From: Thermus sediminis
Lineage (GTDB): Bacteria; Deinococcota; Deinococci; Deinococcales; Thermaceae
Reading direction: 5' to 3'
Length of the DNA: 64,000 nucleotides
Assembly: GCF_003426945.1 (NCBI RefSeq)
Contig: NZ_QURO01000004.1
Location: 248,001 to 312,000, forward strand
The position numbers were made by a program, and so were the translations under genes. Position 1 is the first letter of the stretch, and every line of letters begins with the position of its first letter. The notes beneath the pieces were generated by a model, which searched no databases, was not told the DNA's origin, and was given only the letters and a program-made list of their open reading frames with translations. This document shows positions 53,568 to 62,700 of the stretch, in pieces.

Positions 53568-53992
53568 TCTTCCCCCGGCTTGGGCGGGGCTCCTTCGTCC
53601 ACCATCCGGGCCTCCTCGGGGGAGGGGGAGGGAGAAGACCCCCCTTCCTCCTTGGAAGCCCCTTTGCCCGAGCCCCGCAGGAAGCGGAAGAGCAAGAGGA
53701 GGAGGATCAAGACCAAAACCACCCCCACGGCATAGGGCCAGACCGGGGCCCCGGGAACCTGGGGCGGCTCGGGAAGGCCAATGGGGGGGCCAGGGGCCTG
53801 GAAGACCTCCTCCTCCACCTTGCCGAGCCTCTCGGAAAGGGCCTTTAGGGTCTCCCCTTGGGCTTGGAGTTGGGCCTCGAGGGCGCTCACCCGGGAGGCC
53901 AGATTCCCGTAGGCTTGGAAGGCCGCAAGTCCCGCCCACGCCAGCAGCAGAAGCAACACCAACCCCACAACCATGGCCCACCAACGCTGCAC
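53555..53992 (-). CDS. Small membrane protein with coiled coil, unknown function
   Basis: 145 residues from a GTG at 53992 (ribosome site GGAGGT, five bases away). Layout: membrane segment 1 (about 8-26, VVGLVLLLLLAWAGLAAF), a heptad-like region (NLASRVSALEAQLQAQGETL), a proline-rich linker, membrane segment 2 (about 86-103, VGVVLVLILLLLLFRFL), and a charged, disordered tail. I recognise no family. It diverges from the carboxylase subunit gene. Confidence 0.7.
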   Translation of the reverse strand: MQRWWAMVVGLVLLLLLAWAGLAAFQAYGNLASRVSALEAQLQAQGETLKALSERLGKVEEEVFQAPGPPIGLPEPPQVPGAPVWPYAVGVVLVLILLLLLFRFLRGSGKGASKEEGGSSPSPSPEEARMVDEGAPPKPGEEGKA

Positions 53993-54059
53993 GCGCTACC
54001 TCCCTTCTGGGCCAGACCCTTCGGGAAAGGCCCGGCTCCAGTGTATCATGGCCGCCAGG

Positions 54060-55622
54060 ATGGCCGACAACGCCAGGCTTCTCTTGGACGAACTTTTGGC
54101 GGAGCTGGAGGAGCGCCGGCGCAAGGTTTTGCTGGGCGGCGGGCCTGAGAGGGTCAGAAAGCAGCACGAGCAGGGCAAGCTCACCGCCCGGGAGCGGATC
54201 GCCCACCTCTTGGACGAGGGGAGCTTCGTGGAGCTCATGCCCTTCGCTGAGCACCTGGAAACCGGGCTCATGGAGGGCCTCGAGGCCCCCACCGACGGCG
54301 TGGTCACGGGCTACGGCACCATCGGGGGCAGGCTCGCCTTCGTCTTCAGCCAGGACTTCACCGTCTTGGGGGGCTCCCTGGGCAAGATGCACGGCCGCAA
54401 GATCGCCAGCCTCATGGACCTGGCGGCCAGGGTAGGGGCGCCCGTGATCGGCCTCAACGACTCCGCCGGGGCCCGGATCCAGGAGGGGGTGGACAGCCTC
54501 TCCGGCTACGGGGAGGTCTTCTACCGCAACGCCATCTACTCCGGGGTCATCCCCCAGATCTCCGCCATCCTGGGCCCCTGCGCCGGGGGGGCGGTCTACA
54601 GCCCGGCCATGACCGACTTCGTCCTCATGAGCCGCAGGGCCTACATGTTCATCACCGGCCCCGAGGTCATCCGAAGCGTCACCAAGGAGGAGGTGAGCTT
54701 TGAGGCCCTGGGCGGGGCGGCGGTGCACATGGAAAGGAGTGGGGTGGCCCACCTGGAGGGGGAGGACGACCGGGAGGTCCTGGACCTCATCAAGAAGCTC
54801 CTAAGCTACCTGCCGCAAAGCAGCCGGGAAAAGCCCCCCATCCTAGACCCCAAGGACGACCCCCACCGCCCGGTGCCCGAGGTCCTGGAGATCGTCCACC
54901 CCGACGCCCGGAGGCCCTACAACATGCACGCCCTCATCCGCGCCCTCCTGGACGAGGGGGAGTTTCTGGAAATCCAGCCCCGCTTCGCCCGTAACCTCAT
55001 CGTGGGCCTGGGGCGGCTTGGGGGGTATCCCGTGGGGGTCATCGCCAACAACCCCCGCTTCATGGCGGGCGCCCTGGATATCAACGCCTCCGACAAGGCC
55101 GCCCGCTTCATCCGCACCATGGACGCCTTCGGCATCCCCCTCCTCACCCTGGTGGACGTGACCGGCTTCCTGCCCGGGGTGTCCCAGGAGCACGGGGGCA
55201 TCATCCGCCACGGGGCCAAGATGCTCTTCGCCTACGCCGAGGCCACGGTGCCCAAGATTACCCTGATCGTGCGCAAGGCCTACGGGGGGGCCTACCTGGC
55301 CATGAACTCCAAGGACATGGGGGCGGACGTGGTCCTGGCCTGGCCCACGGCGGCGGTGGCGGTCATGGGGGCGGAAGGGGCCGCCAACATCGTCTTCCGC
55401 CGGGAGATCCAGTCCTCCCCCAACCCGGAGGAGACCCGCAGGAGGAAGATTGAGGAGTACCGCCGGGCCTTTGACAACCCCTGGGTGGCCGCGGGCCGGG
55501 GGTACATTGACGACGTCATAGACCCCGCCGAGACCCGCCGCCTGCTTTACTCCCACCTGAGGATGCTCTGGGACAAAAAGGAGGAGCGCCCCTGGAAAAA
55601 GCACGACAACATCCCCCTGTAG
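54060..55622 (+). CDS. Acyl-CoA (propionyl-CoA type) carboxylase carboxyltransferase subunit
   Basis: 520 residues from the ATG at 54060 (an ATG at 54048 would add four). Both halves of the crotonase-like carboxyltransferase are present: GKLTARERIAHLLDEGSFVEL, NDSAGARIQEGVDSLSGYGE, GPCAGGAVYSPAMTDF and, in the second half, VDVTGFLPGVSQEHGGIIRHG and RKAYGGAYLAMNSKDMGADV. It moves carboxyl from biotin to propionyl- or another acyl-CoA; MmdA-type decarboxylase is the alternative. No biotin carboxylase or carrier gene is nearby. TATCAT lies ten bases before the start. Confidence 0.9.
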   Translation: MADNARLLLDELLAELEERRRKVLLGGGPERVRKQHEQGKLTARERIAHLLDEGSFVELMPFAEHLETGLMEGLEAPTDGVVTGYGTIGGRLAFVFSQDFTVLGGSLGKMHGRKIASLMDLAARVGAPVIGLNDSAGARIQEGVDSLSGYGEVFYRNAIYSGVIPQISAILGPCAGGAVYSPAMTDFVLMSRRAYMFITGPEVIRSVTKEEVSFEALGGAAVHMERSGVAHLEGEDDREVLDLIKKLLSYLPQSSREKPPILDPKDDPHRPVPEVLEIVHPDARRPYNMHALIRALLDEGEFLEIQPRFARNLIVGLGRLGGYPVGVIANNPRFMAGALDINASDKAARFIRTMDAFGIPLLTLVDVTGFLPGVSQEHGGIIRHGAKMLFAYAEATVPKITLIVRKAYGGAYLAMNSKDMGADVVLAWPTAAVAVMGAEGAANIVFRREIQSSPNPEETRRRKIEEYRRAFDNPWVAAGRGYIDDVIDPAETRRLLYSHLRMLWDKKEERPWKKHDNIPL

Positions 55623-55648
55623 CGGGCCCCCAGACCTACGACCAAAGT

Positions 55649-55689
55649 CCTAAGTACCCCACCGCGGCTTTCGCCGCGGTGGGTGCCCC
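55649..55689 (+). repeat. Palindromic dispersed repeat, copy 2
   Basis: CCTAAGTACCCCACCGCGG, then CTTTCGCCGCGGTGGG. The stem CCCACCGCGGC/GCCGCGGTGGG closes on a short TTTC-containing loop, so it may also terminate the carboxylase transcript. It is nearly identical to the copy inside nadB (39 of 41). Confidence 0.75.
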
Positions 55690-55722
55690 AAAAAGTTCCC
55701 CCACAGCCCTGATACCCTCGGG

Positions 55723-55758
55723 GCCCCGATGCTGGCTTGGGCCAACATGGGGTGGTAT
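55723..55758. repeat. Dispersed 3'-end repeat, copy C (partial)
   Basis: Only the hairpin half is clear: GATGCTGGCTTGGGCCAACATG followed by GGGTGGTATGA. The left half has drifted (CTGATACCCTCGGGGCCCC precedes it). It lies 45 bases before copy D. Confidence 0.55.
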
Positions 55759-55800
55759 GACTTGGGCCTCCCATGTTGCAAAACCAAAGCGCGGGCATTT

Positions 55801-55868
55801 AGCTGAGAAAAGCCTCCCGGGAACCTTTTACCGGGGCCCCTGGCTTGGGCCAGCATAGGGTGGCATGA
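55801..55868. repeat. Dispersed 3'-end repeat, copy D
   Basis: AGCTGAGAAAAGCCTCCCGG, GAACCTTTTACCGGGGCCCC, then TGGCTTGGGCCAGCATAGGG and TGGCATGA. Together with copy A it defines the family consensus. Confidence 0.65.
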
Positions 55869-55943
55869 AACAACCGCGCCTTCGTCCAGCCCGGCCCCGA
55901 GGCCTGCCCCTTCACGAGCCCCTACTGAAGGCCTGGCCCAAGA

Positions 55944-55969
55944 AGCCCCCCATTCTGGGGGGCTTTTTT
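55944..55969 (+). terminator. Strong intrinsic terminator upstream of the UDG gene
   Basis: Stem AGCCCCCC / GGGGGGCT with a five-base loop, followed at once by a run of T. The T run ends 12 bases before the UDG start codon. It would stop transcripts coming from the carboxylase gene. Confidence 0.8.
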
Positions 55970-55981
55970 ATGCTGGAGGCC

Positions 55982-56641
55982 ATGGACCTGGAGACCTTTG
56001 CCCATAGCCTAGCCGGGTGCCGCCTCTGCCCCAGGCTCGTGGCCTGGCGGGAGGGGGTGGCGGGGAAGAGGCGGGCCTTCCGGGACGAGGCCTACTGGGC
56101 GAGGCCCGTGCCCGGCTTCGGGGACCCAAGGGCCAGAATCCTCCTCTTCGGCCTCGCCCCCGGGGCCCACGGCGCCAACCGCACGGGCCGCCCCTTCACC
56201 GGGGACGCCTCCGGGGCCTTCCTCTACCCCCTCCTCCACGAGGCGGGCCTCGCCAGCAGACCCCAAAGCCTCCCCGGGGACGACCTAAAGCCATATGGCA
56301 TTTACCTCACCGCCGCCGTGCGCTGCGCCCCGCCAGGGAACCGGCCCACCCCGGCGGAGATCAGGACCTGCGCCCGTTGGACGGAAGCGGAGCTCGCCCT
56401 CCTCCCCGAGGTCCGGGTCTACCTGGCCCTGGGCCACATCGCCCACGAGGCCCTTCTCGCCCATTTTGGCCTCAGGAAGCGGAACTTCCCCTTCGTCCAT
56501 GGCCAGGCCTACCCTCTAGGAGGGGGGCGCTACCTGGTGGACAGCTACCACGTCTCCCGTCAGAACACCCAGACGGGGAGGCTCACCCGGGAGATGTTCC
56601 TGGGGGTCCTCCTCCGGGCTAAGCGCCTCGCCGGGCTTTGA
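55982..56641 (+). CDS. Uracil-DNA glycosylase family 5 (UDGb type)
   Basis: 219 residues from the ATG at 55982, the length of the Thermus UDGb enzyme as I recall it; an ATG at 55970 would add MLEA. Iron-sulfur cysteines 13 and 16 (GCRLCPRLVAW), one in AVRCAPPGNRP and one in RTCARWTEAEL. The active-site block ILLFGLAPGAHGANRTGRPF is family-typical, as is SYHVSRQNTQTG near the end. It removes uracil, and probably other damaged bases, from DNA. The start lies directly after a terminator, so its promoter must overlap that hairpin. It overlaps the convergent polX gene by 23 bases. Confidence 0.92.
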   Translation: MDLETFAHSLAGCRLCPRLVAWREGVAGKRRAFRDEAYWARPVPGFGDPRARILLFGLAPGAHGANRTGRPFTGDASGAFLYPLLHEAGLASRPQSLPGDDLKPYGIYLTAAVRCAPPGNRPTPAEIRTCARWTEAELALLPEVRVYLALGHIAHEALLAHFGLRKRNFPFVHGQAYPLGGGRYLVDSYHVSRQNTQTGRLTREMFLGVLLRAKRLAGL

Positions 56642-58345
56642 GCCAGGCCATGAGCTCAGGGTAGGAAAGCGTGTTCAGAACCCTCTTCGGGCCGATCCAG
56701 GCCCTTTGGGCCGTGCCCACCGCGAGCTCCATGAAGCGGAGGTGGTCCACCTGGTGGGCGTCGGTGGAGAGGCTCACCCAAAGCCCCATCGCGTAGGCCA
56801 TACGGGCCAGATCGTCGGGGAGGTCCATGCGGTCGTAGTAGCCGTCGATCTCCACCGCCACCTCCCGCTCCAGGGCCTTCTGGAAGACGGCCTCCCAGTC
56901 GGCCTCGATGGGGGGCCTCCGGCCGAGGAGCCGGGCGGTGGGGTGGGCGAGGACGTGGACGAAGGGGTTCTCCAAGGCCTTCAGGATCCGCCTCGTCTGT
57001 TCGGCCTTGGGGAGCCGGAAGCCGGAGTGGATGGAGACGAGGACCAGGTCCAGCTCCCTTAAGACCCAGTCCGGGTAGTCCAGGGAGCCGTCGGGCCTGA
57101 TGTCCACCTCCGCCCCCGCCAGGAGGTAGGGTGGGGCGTGGGCCTCGTTGAAGCGGCGGATGGCCTCTATGCGCTTTAGGGCCTCCTCCGCCGAGGGCCC
57201 TCCCGCCACCCGCACCGCCGGGGAGTGGTCGGTGATGGCCAGGTACTGGTAGCCCAGCTCCCTGGCCGCCCACCAGAGCTCCTCCAGGGTGTTCTTCCCA
57301 TCGGAGTAGGTGGAGTGGACCTGGAGGTCCCCCTTCACTTGGGAAAGCTCCAGGAGCCGGGGAAGCCTGCCCCTTTGCGCCGCCTCTATCTCCCCCTGGT
57401 CCTCCCTTAGGGGCGGGGGATGGAGGGGAGGCCCAGGGCGGCGTAGACCCCTTCCTCCGTCTCCCCGGCGATGCGCTCCTCCCCGCGGAAGACGCCGTAC
57501 TCGGAAACCTTCAGGCCCATCCCCTGGGCCAAGGCCCGAAGACGGATGGAGTGCTCCTTGCTCCCCGTGAGGTACTGGAGGCCCGCCCCGTAGCTTTCCG
57601 GGGGTACCACCCGGAGGTCCACCTGGAGGCCGCTCTTCAGAAAAACCGTGGCCCGCTCCTTCCCCCGGGCGTAGACCCCTTCCACCCCGGGCAGGGCCAC
57701 GAAGCCGGCCACCGCCTTCTCCGGCTCCCCGCTCGCCGCCAGGTAGTCCAGGTCCCCCACGGTGTCCTTGTAGCGGCGGGCGGAGCCACAGAGTTCGGCC
57801 TGCTCCACCCCGGGAAGGGCCCGGATCTGCTCCAAAAGGCTCCGGGCCAGGGAAAGCACCGCCCCCAAAGGCCTACGCTTGCTGGCGGCCTGGGCTAGGA
57901 AAAGCCCCTCCTTGATGCGCGCCGCCTTCTTGGCCCCAAAGCCCCTAAGCCTCAGGAGATCCCCCCGCTCCAAGGCCTCTTTCAGCTTCTCCAGGGAGTC
58001 CACGCCCAAGGCCTCGTAGAGCCCTCGCGCGGTCTTGGGCCCCACCCCGGGGACCTCCATCACCGCCAGGACCCCCCTTGGCACCTCCTTGGCCAGCTCC
58101 TCGTGCTTCCCCACCTTGCCCGTAGAGAGGTACTCCAGGATCTTCTCCGCCAGGTCGGGGCCGATGCCAGGAAGCCCCAGGAGGGCCTCCCTCCCCTTCT
58201 TGGCGATCTCCTCTATGGGCGTGTCCAGATCGTAGAGGGTACGGGCCGCCTGGTGGTAGGCCCGGACCCGGAAGGGGTTGTCCCCTAGGAACTCGCTCAT
58301 CAGCCCGATCTCCTCAAAGATCCGGGCCAGCTCCTGGTTGCTCAT
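56619..58345 (-). pseudogene. polX: DNA polymerase X with PHP domain, interrupted by a one-base frameshift
   Basis: The first part, from the ATG at 58345, is a full family-X polymerase: helix-hairpin-helix segments (LLGLPGIGPDLAEKIL, VMEVPGVGPKTARGLYEAL), the nucleotidyltransferase core CGSARRYKDTVGDLDYLAA and VDLRVVPPESYGAG. It ends prematurely at 57407 (GLPSIPRP). The second part, in another frame, continues PPLREDQGEIEAAQRGRLP into the PHP phosphoesterase (GDLQVHSTYSDGKNTLEELW, AITDHSP, EIDGYYDRMDLPD). One more base in the five-G run 57415-57419 restores a 575-residue protein, the size I recall for T. thermophilus PolX. The enzyme does gap-filling repair synthesis, with 3'-5' exonuclease from PHP. 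Confidence 0.88.
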
Positions 58346-58351
58346 GGCCCC

Positions 58352-58357
58352 ACTATA
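58352..58357 (-). promoter_or_regulatory. -10 element of polX
   Basis: TATAGT on the minus strand, six bases before the polX ATG at 58345. The divergent HARE-HTH gene has TATACT at 58408-58413, seven bases before its GTG. Confidence 0.5.
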
Positions 58358-58420
58358 CTGTCCGGGGCCCCTGTTCCCGCCCCCAAGGATGGGGCGGCGC
58401 AAACGGGTATACTGCCCAAA

Positions 58421-58669
58421 GTGCCCAGGCCGGACCGCTTCCGCAAAGCCGTGGTGGAGCTCCTGAAGCAGGAGGGCCGCCCCCTCCACTACACCGAGAT
58501 CGGCCGCCGCCTCCAGGAGAGGGGCCTCTGGGCCTCGGTGCGGGAGCCGGAAAAGATCGCCAGGATCCGCCTCTCCGCCCTGGCCCGCTGGGCAAGGAGC
58601 CCGGTGGTGGCCCTAGGCCGGGGCCTTTACGGTCTCAGGGAAGAGGGCAGCACGAGGCCAGAACCTTGA
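58421..58669 (+). CDS. HARE-HTH-domain small protein
   Basis: 82 residues from a GTG at 58421, seven bases after TATACT. RFRKAVVELLKQEGRPLHYT EIGRRL and PEKIARIRLSALARW fit the HARE-HTH winged-helix fold found in the RNA polymerase delta subunit, chromatin proteins and restriction systems. It is a stand-alone domain, so it may be a DNA-binding regulator. It diverges from polX and overlaps the convergent dihydroorotate dehydrogenase-like gene by 35 bases. Confidence 0.65.
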   Translation: MPRPDRFRKAVVELLKQEGRPLHYTEIGRRLQERGLWASVREPEKIARIRLSALARWARSPVVALGRGLYGLREEGSTRPEP

Positions 58670-59633
58670 GGTAGTTGGCCCGCTCAAAGGCGGCGGGCTC
58701 CGCCACCTTCTGGTAGCTCATCACCCCCCGCATCTCCTGCACGCTTTCGTACCCCTTCTCCTCCATAAAGGCCTTCAGCTCAGAAAGCACGGCGCAGAAG
58801 TGGCCCGGCCCCCTTTGGAGAACGGCCGAGGTCATCATGACCACCTGGGCCCCCGCCATGAGCCCCTTCACCGCCTCCTTGCCCGAGTGCACTCCCCCCG
58901 TGAGGGCCAGCTCCAGGTCCACCCGACCAAAGAGAAGCGCGATCCAATGGATACGGAGGAGGGACTCGTAGGGCTGGGAGAGGCTTAGGGTAGGGACCAC
59001 GGAGAGGGTCTCCAGGTCAAAGTCCGACTGGTAGAAGCGGTTGAAGAGGACCAGGGCCTTGGCCCCCGTGGCCTCCACCCTTTTGGCGAAGTGGGCGAAG
59101 GCGGTGAAGGCGTGGCCCACCTTGACCGCCACGGGGATGCGCACGCTTTCCACCACCGCCTGGATGGTGTCCAGGTACATGGCCTCCACCTCGGCCCCGG
59201 AAAGGGCGGGATCGGTGGGGATGTAGTAGAGGTTGAGCTCCAGGGCGTCCGCCCCCGCCTCCTCCAAGAGCCTGGCGTACTCCACCCAGCCCCCCCGGCT
59301 CACCCCGTTCAGGCTGGCGATGATGGGAACGGAGACCCGCTCCTTGGCTCGGGCGAGGAGGTCCAGGTGGCGCTCGGGGGTGAGGCGGTACTCGTGGGCC
59401 CGGGGGAAGTAGGAGAGGGCTTCGGCGTAGCTCTCGTGGCCGTAGTGGAGGTAGTGGTCCAAGGCGGCCTCCTCCTCCAGGATCTGCTCCTCAAAGAGGG
59501 AGTGCATGACGATGGCCGCCGCCCCCCCATCCTCCAGGCGCAAAAAGCCGTCCAGCCTCTCCGTAAGGGGGGAGGCGGAGGCCACGAGGGGGTGCTCTAG
59601 CTCAAGCCCCAGGTAGGTGGTCCTTAGATCCAT
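58635..59633 (-). CDS. Dihydroorotate dehydrogenase-like flavoprotein
   Basis: 332 residues, FMN-binding TIM barrel: TTYLGLELEHPLVASASPLTE, IIASLNGVSRGGWVEYARLL, ALELNLYYIPTDP, IPVAVKVGHAFTAFAHFAKR, ALTGGVHSGKEAVKGLMAGA. It belongs to the subgroup often encoded next to one-chain pyruvate oxidoreductases; whether it handles dihydroorotate is doubtful. ATG at 59633 with AAGGAGG upstream. It follows nifJ in the same direction, separated by repeat copy E. Confidence 0.8.
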   Translation of the reverse strand: MDLRTTYLGLELEHPLVASASPLTERLDGFLRLEDGGAAAIVMHSLFEEQILEEEAALDHYLHYGHESYAEALSYFPRAHEYRLTPERHLDLLARAKERVSVPIIASLNGVSRGGWVEYARLLEEAGADALELNLYYIPTDPALSGAEVEAMYLDTIQAVVESVRIPVAVKVGHAFTAFAHFAKRVEATGAKALVLFNRFYQSDFDLETLSVVPTLSLSQPYESLLRIHWIALLFGRVDLELALTGGVHSGKEAVKGLMAGAQVVMMTSAVLQRGPGHFCAVLSELKAFMEEKGYESVQEMRGVMSYQKVAEPAAFERANYLKVLASCCPLP

Positions 59634-59666
59634 GGCTTCCTCCTTATACCCATCTTTCCCTGCTCC

Positions 59667-59712
59667 CAGCTTTCTGCCGGGGTCCCCATGCTGGCGCCAG
59701 CATGGGGTGGTA
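59667..59712. repeat. Dispersed 3'-end repeat, copy E
   Basis: CAGCTTTCTGCCGGGGTCCC followed by the perfect 20-bp palindrome CCATGCTGGCGCCAGCATGG and GGTGGTATTA. The end coincides with the nifJ stop codon, so in nifJ mRNA it forms a strong hairpin just after the stop and may terminate transcription. Confidence 0.65.
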
Positions 59713-62700
59713 TTAGACGCTCTCCGGCACCTTGGCCGCCATCCGCATGAGCCTCTCCCACCTGGCCCGCACCGCCTCCTCCGCCAGCCTCAGGATGGTC
59801 TCCGCCTCCTCGGGATGGGTCTGGAGGAGGAGGCGGTAGCGGTTTTCCGCGTAGAGGTATTCCCGCAAGGGAAGGGTGGGCGGCTTAGAGTCCAGGATCA
59901 GCCCTTCCCCGGGCTTGTAGCGGAAAAGGGGCCAGTAACCGGAGCGCTCGGCCATCTTCTGGTGGTCCATGCCCTTGGCCATGTCAATGCCGTGGGCGAT
60001 GCAGTGGCTGTAGGCGATGATTAGGGCGGGGCCGGGGTGAGCCTCGGCCTCGAGGAAGGCCCTAAGGGTCTGGGCGTCGTTGGCCCCCATGGCCACCTGG
60101 GCCACGTAGACGTGGCCGTAGCTCATGGCCATGAAGGCCAGGTCCTTCTTGGGGGTGGGCTTGCCCGCCGTGGCGAACTTGGCAATGGCCCCTAGGCCCG
60201 TGGCCTTGGAGGCCTGCCCCCCGGTGTTGGAGTAGACCTCGGTGTCCAGCACCAAAACCCGCACCCTGGCCCCGCTGGCCAGGACGTGGTCCAGGCCCCC
60301 GTAGCCGATGTCGTAGGCCCAGCCGTCCCCACCCACGATCCAGACGGAGTGGGGGATGAGGGCCTCGGCTACCGCCGAGAGGTCCCTGGCGCGGGGGTCC
60401 TCCAGGGAGGCGAGCCTCTCCTTCAGGAGGGCCACGTCCTTCCGCCTTTCCTCTATGGCCTCAGGGCCCGCCTCCTGAAGAAGCCTCGCCAGAAGCTCCT
60501 CCCCCAGGAACTCCCGGAACTCGGGAAGGAGCCTTCTCGCGTACTCCGCCTTCTTGTCCAGGGCCAGGCGCATGCCCAGGCCGAACTCGGCGTTGTCCTC
60601 AAAGAGGGAGTTGGCCCAGGCGGGGCCCCGGCCCTCCCGGTTCTTGGACCAGGGGGTGGTGGGCAGGTTGCCCCCGTAGATGGAGCTGCACCCGGTGGCG
60701 TTGGCCACGAGGATGCGGTCCCCGAAGAGTTGGGAAAGGAGGCGGAGGTAAGGGGTTTCCCCGCACCCGGCGCAGGCCCCGGGGAACTCAAAGAGGGGCT
60801 CTAGGAGCTGGACGTCCTTGACGGTGTGGAGCTTGAGGCCCGCCCTAGGGGTCTCCGGCAGGGAGAGGAAGAAGTCCCAGTGCTCCTTCATGGCCTCCCG
60901 GACCTCGAGGCGGGGAGCCATGTTCAGGGCCTTGCGGCTGGGGTTCCGCTTGTCCTTGGCGGGGCAGGCCTCCACGCAGAGGGAGCACCCCGTGCAGTCC
61001 TCGGCGCTGATGGCGATGGTGAACTCCCCGGAAAGCTCCCTCCACATGGCCTTGCGGTGGAGGAAGCCCTCCGGAGCCCCAGTTAGGGCCTCCTCCGGCA
61101 CTACCTTAGCCCGGATGACGGCGTGGGGGCAGACCAGGACGCACTTCCCGCACTGGACGCAGACCTCGGGGTCCCAGGTGGGCACGAACTCGGCGATGCC
61201 CCGCTTCTCGTAGCGGGCGGTGCCCGTGGGGTAGGTGCCGTCGGGGGGGAAGGCGGATACGGGGAGGCTATCCCCTATGCCCAGGGCGATGGGCCCCAGC
61301 ACGTCCCGCACAAAGGGGGGTGGGTCCCCCACCATGGGGGGGATCAGGCCTCGCTCCGAGGTGATGCGGCCCGGGATGGGCAGGGGCTCCACGGCATGGA
61401 AGCCCAGCTCCACCGCCTGGAAGTTCCTCTCCAACACGCTCCTTCCCCGCTTGCCGTAGCTCTTTTCAACGCCCTTCTTGATGCGGGCCTTGGCCTCCTC
61501 CTCTGGGAGAACCCCAGAGAGCTTGAAGAAGGCCGCCTGCATGATGGTGTTGATGCGCCCGGGGAGGCCCACCCTTCGGGCCAGCTCGTAGGCGTTCACC
61601 ACGTAGACCCTGAGGTTCTTCTTGAGGATCTCCTCCTGCACGGGCCGGGGCAGGCGGTCCCAGACCTCCTCCTTGGGGTAGGGGGCGTTGAGGAGGACCG
61701 TGGCCCCCTCCTCCGCTAGGTGGAGCATGGGGAAACGCTCCAGAAAGCTCCACTGGTGGATGCCCACGAAGCTGGCCCGGCCTATGAGGTAGGGCTTCTC
61801 CAGGGGGTTGGGCCCGAAGCGCAGGTGGCTCACGGTGCGGGAGCCCGACTTCTTGGAATCGTAGACGAAGTATCCTTGGGCGTAAAGCGGGGTCTCCTCG
61901 CCGATGATCTTGATGGTGTTCTTGTTGGCGGAAACCGTCCCATCGGCCCCCAGGGCGAAGAAGACCGCCCGCACGGAGGCGGGGTCCTCAAAGTCCACCT
62001 CCGGGTAAGGGAGGCTCCTGCCCGTGAGGTCGTCCAGGATGCCCACGGTGAAGCCGTGGCGGGGCCGCTCCTTGCCGAGCTCCTCGTAGACCCCCAGGGC
62101 CATGGCGGGGGTGAACTCCTTGGAGGAAAGCCCGTACCGCCCCCCCACCACCACCAGAAGGGCGCCCCCTTTGAGGGCCAAGGCGGCGGCCACCTCCTGG
62201 AAGAGGGGCTCCCCTACCGCCCCGGGCTCCTTGCCCCGGTCCAAAACGGCCACCTTGCGGACGCTTGGGGGCAGGGCTTTCAGGAAGGCTTCCCCGTGGA
62301 AGGGGCGGAAGAGCCGGACCCGCACCATCCCCACCCGCTCCCCCCGCTTGAGGAGGTACTCCACCGCCTCCTCCACCGCCAAGGAGGCGGAGCCCATGAC
62401 CACCACCACCCGCTCCGCCTCCGGGTGGCCGAAGTACTCGTAGGGGAGGTAGCGCCTGCCCGTGACCTGGGCGAAGCGGTCCATGACCTCCTGGACCACT
62501 CCCGGCAGGCGGTCGTAGTAGGGGTTGATGGCCTCGCGGTTTTGGAAGTAGTGGTCGGGGTTTTGCGCCGTGCCCCGGATCACCGGAGCCTCGGGGGTGA
62601 GGGCCCGCTTGCGGAAGGCCTCGAGGGCCTCCCAAGGGAAGAGGGCCTTGAGCTCCCGGTCGGAGAGGGGGGTGATCTTCTGCACCTCGTGGGAGGTGCG

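Noticed and set aside
53973-54059. N-terminal extension of the carboxyltransferase to 549 residues
   Set aside because: The added residues overlap the divergent gene start and the likely promoter, and family members begin near the ADNARLLLDELL segment.
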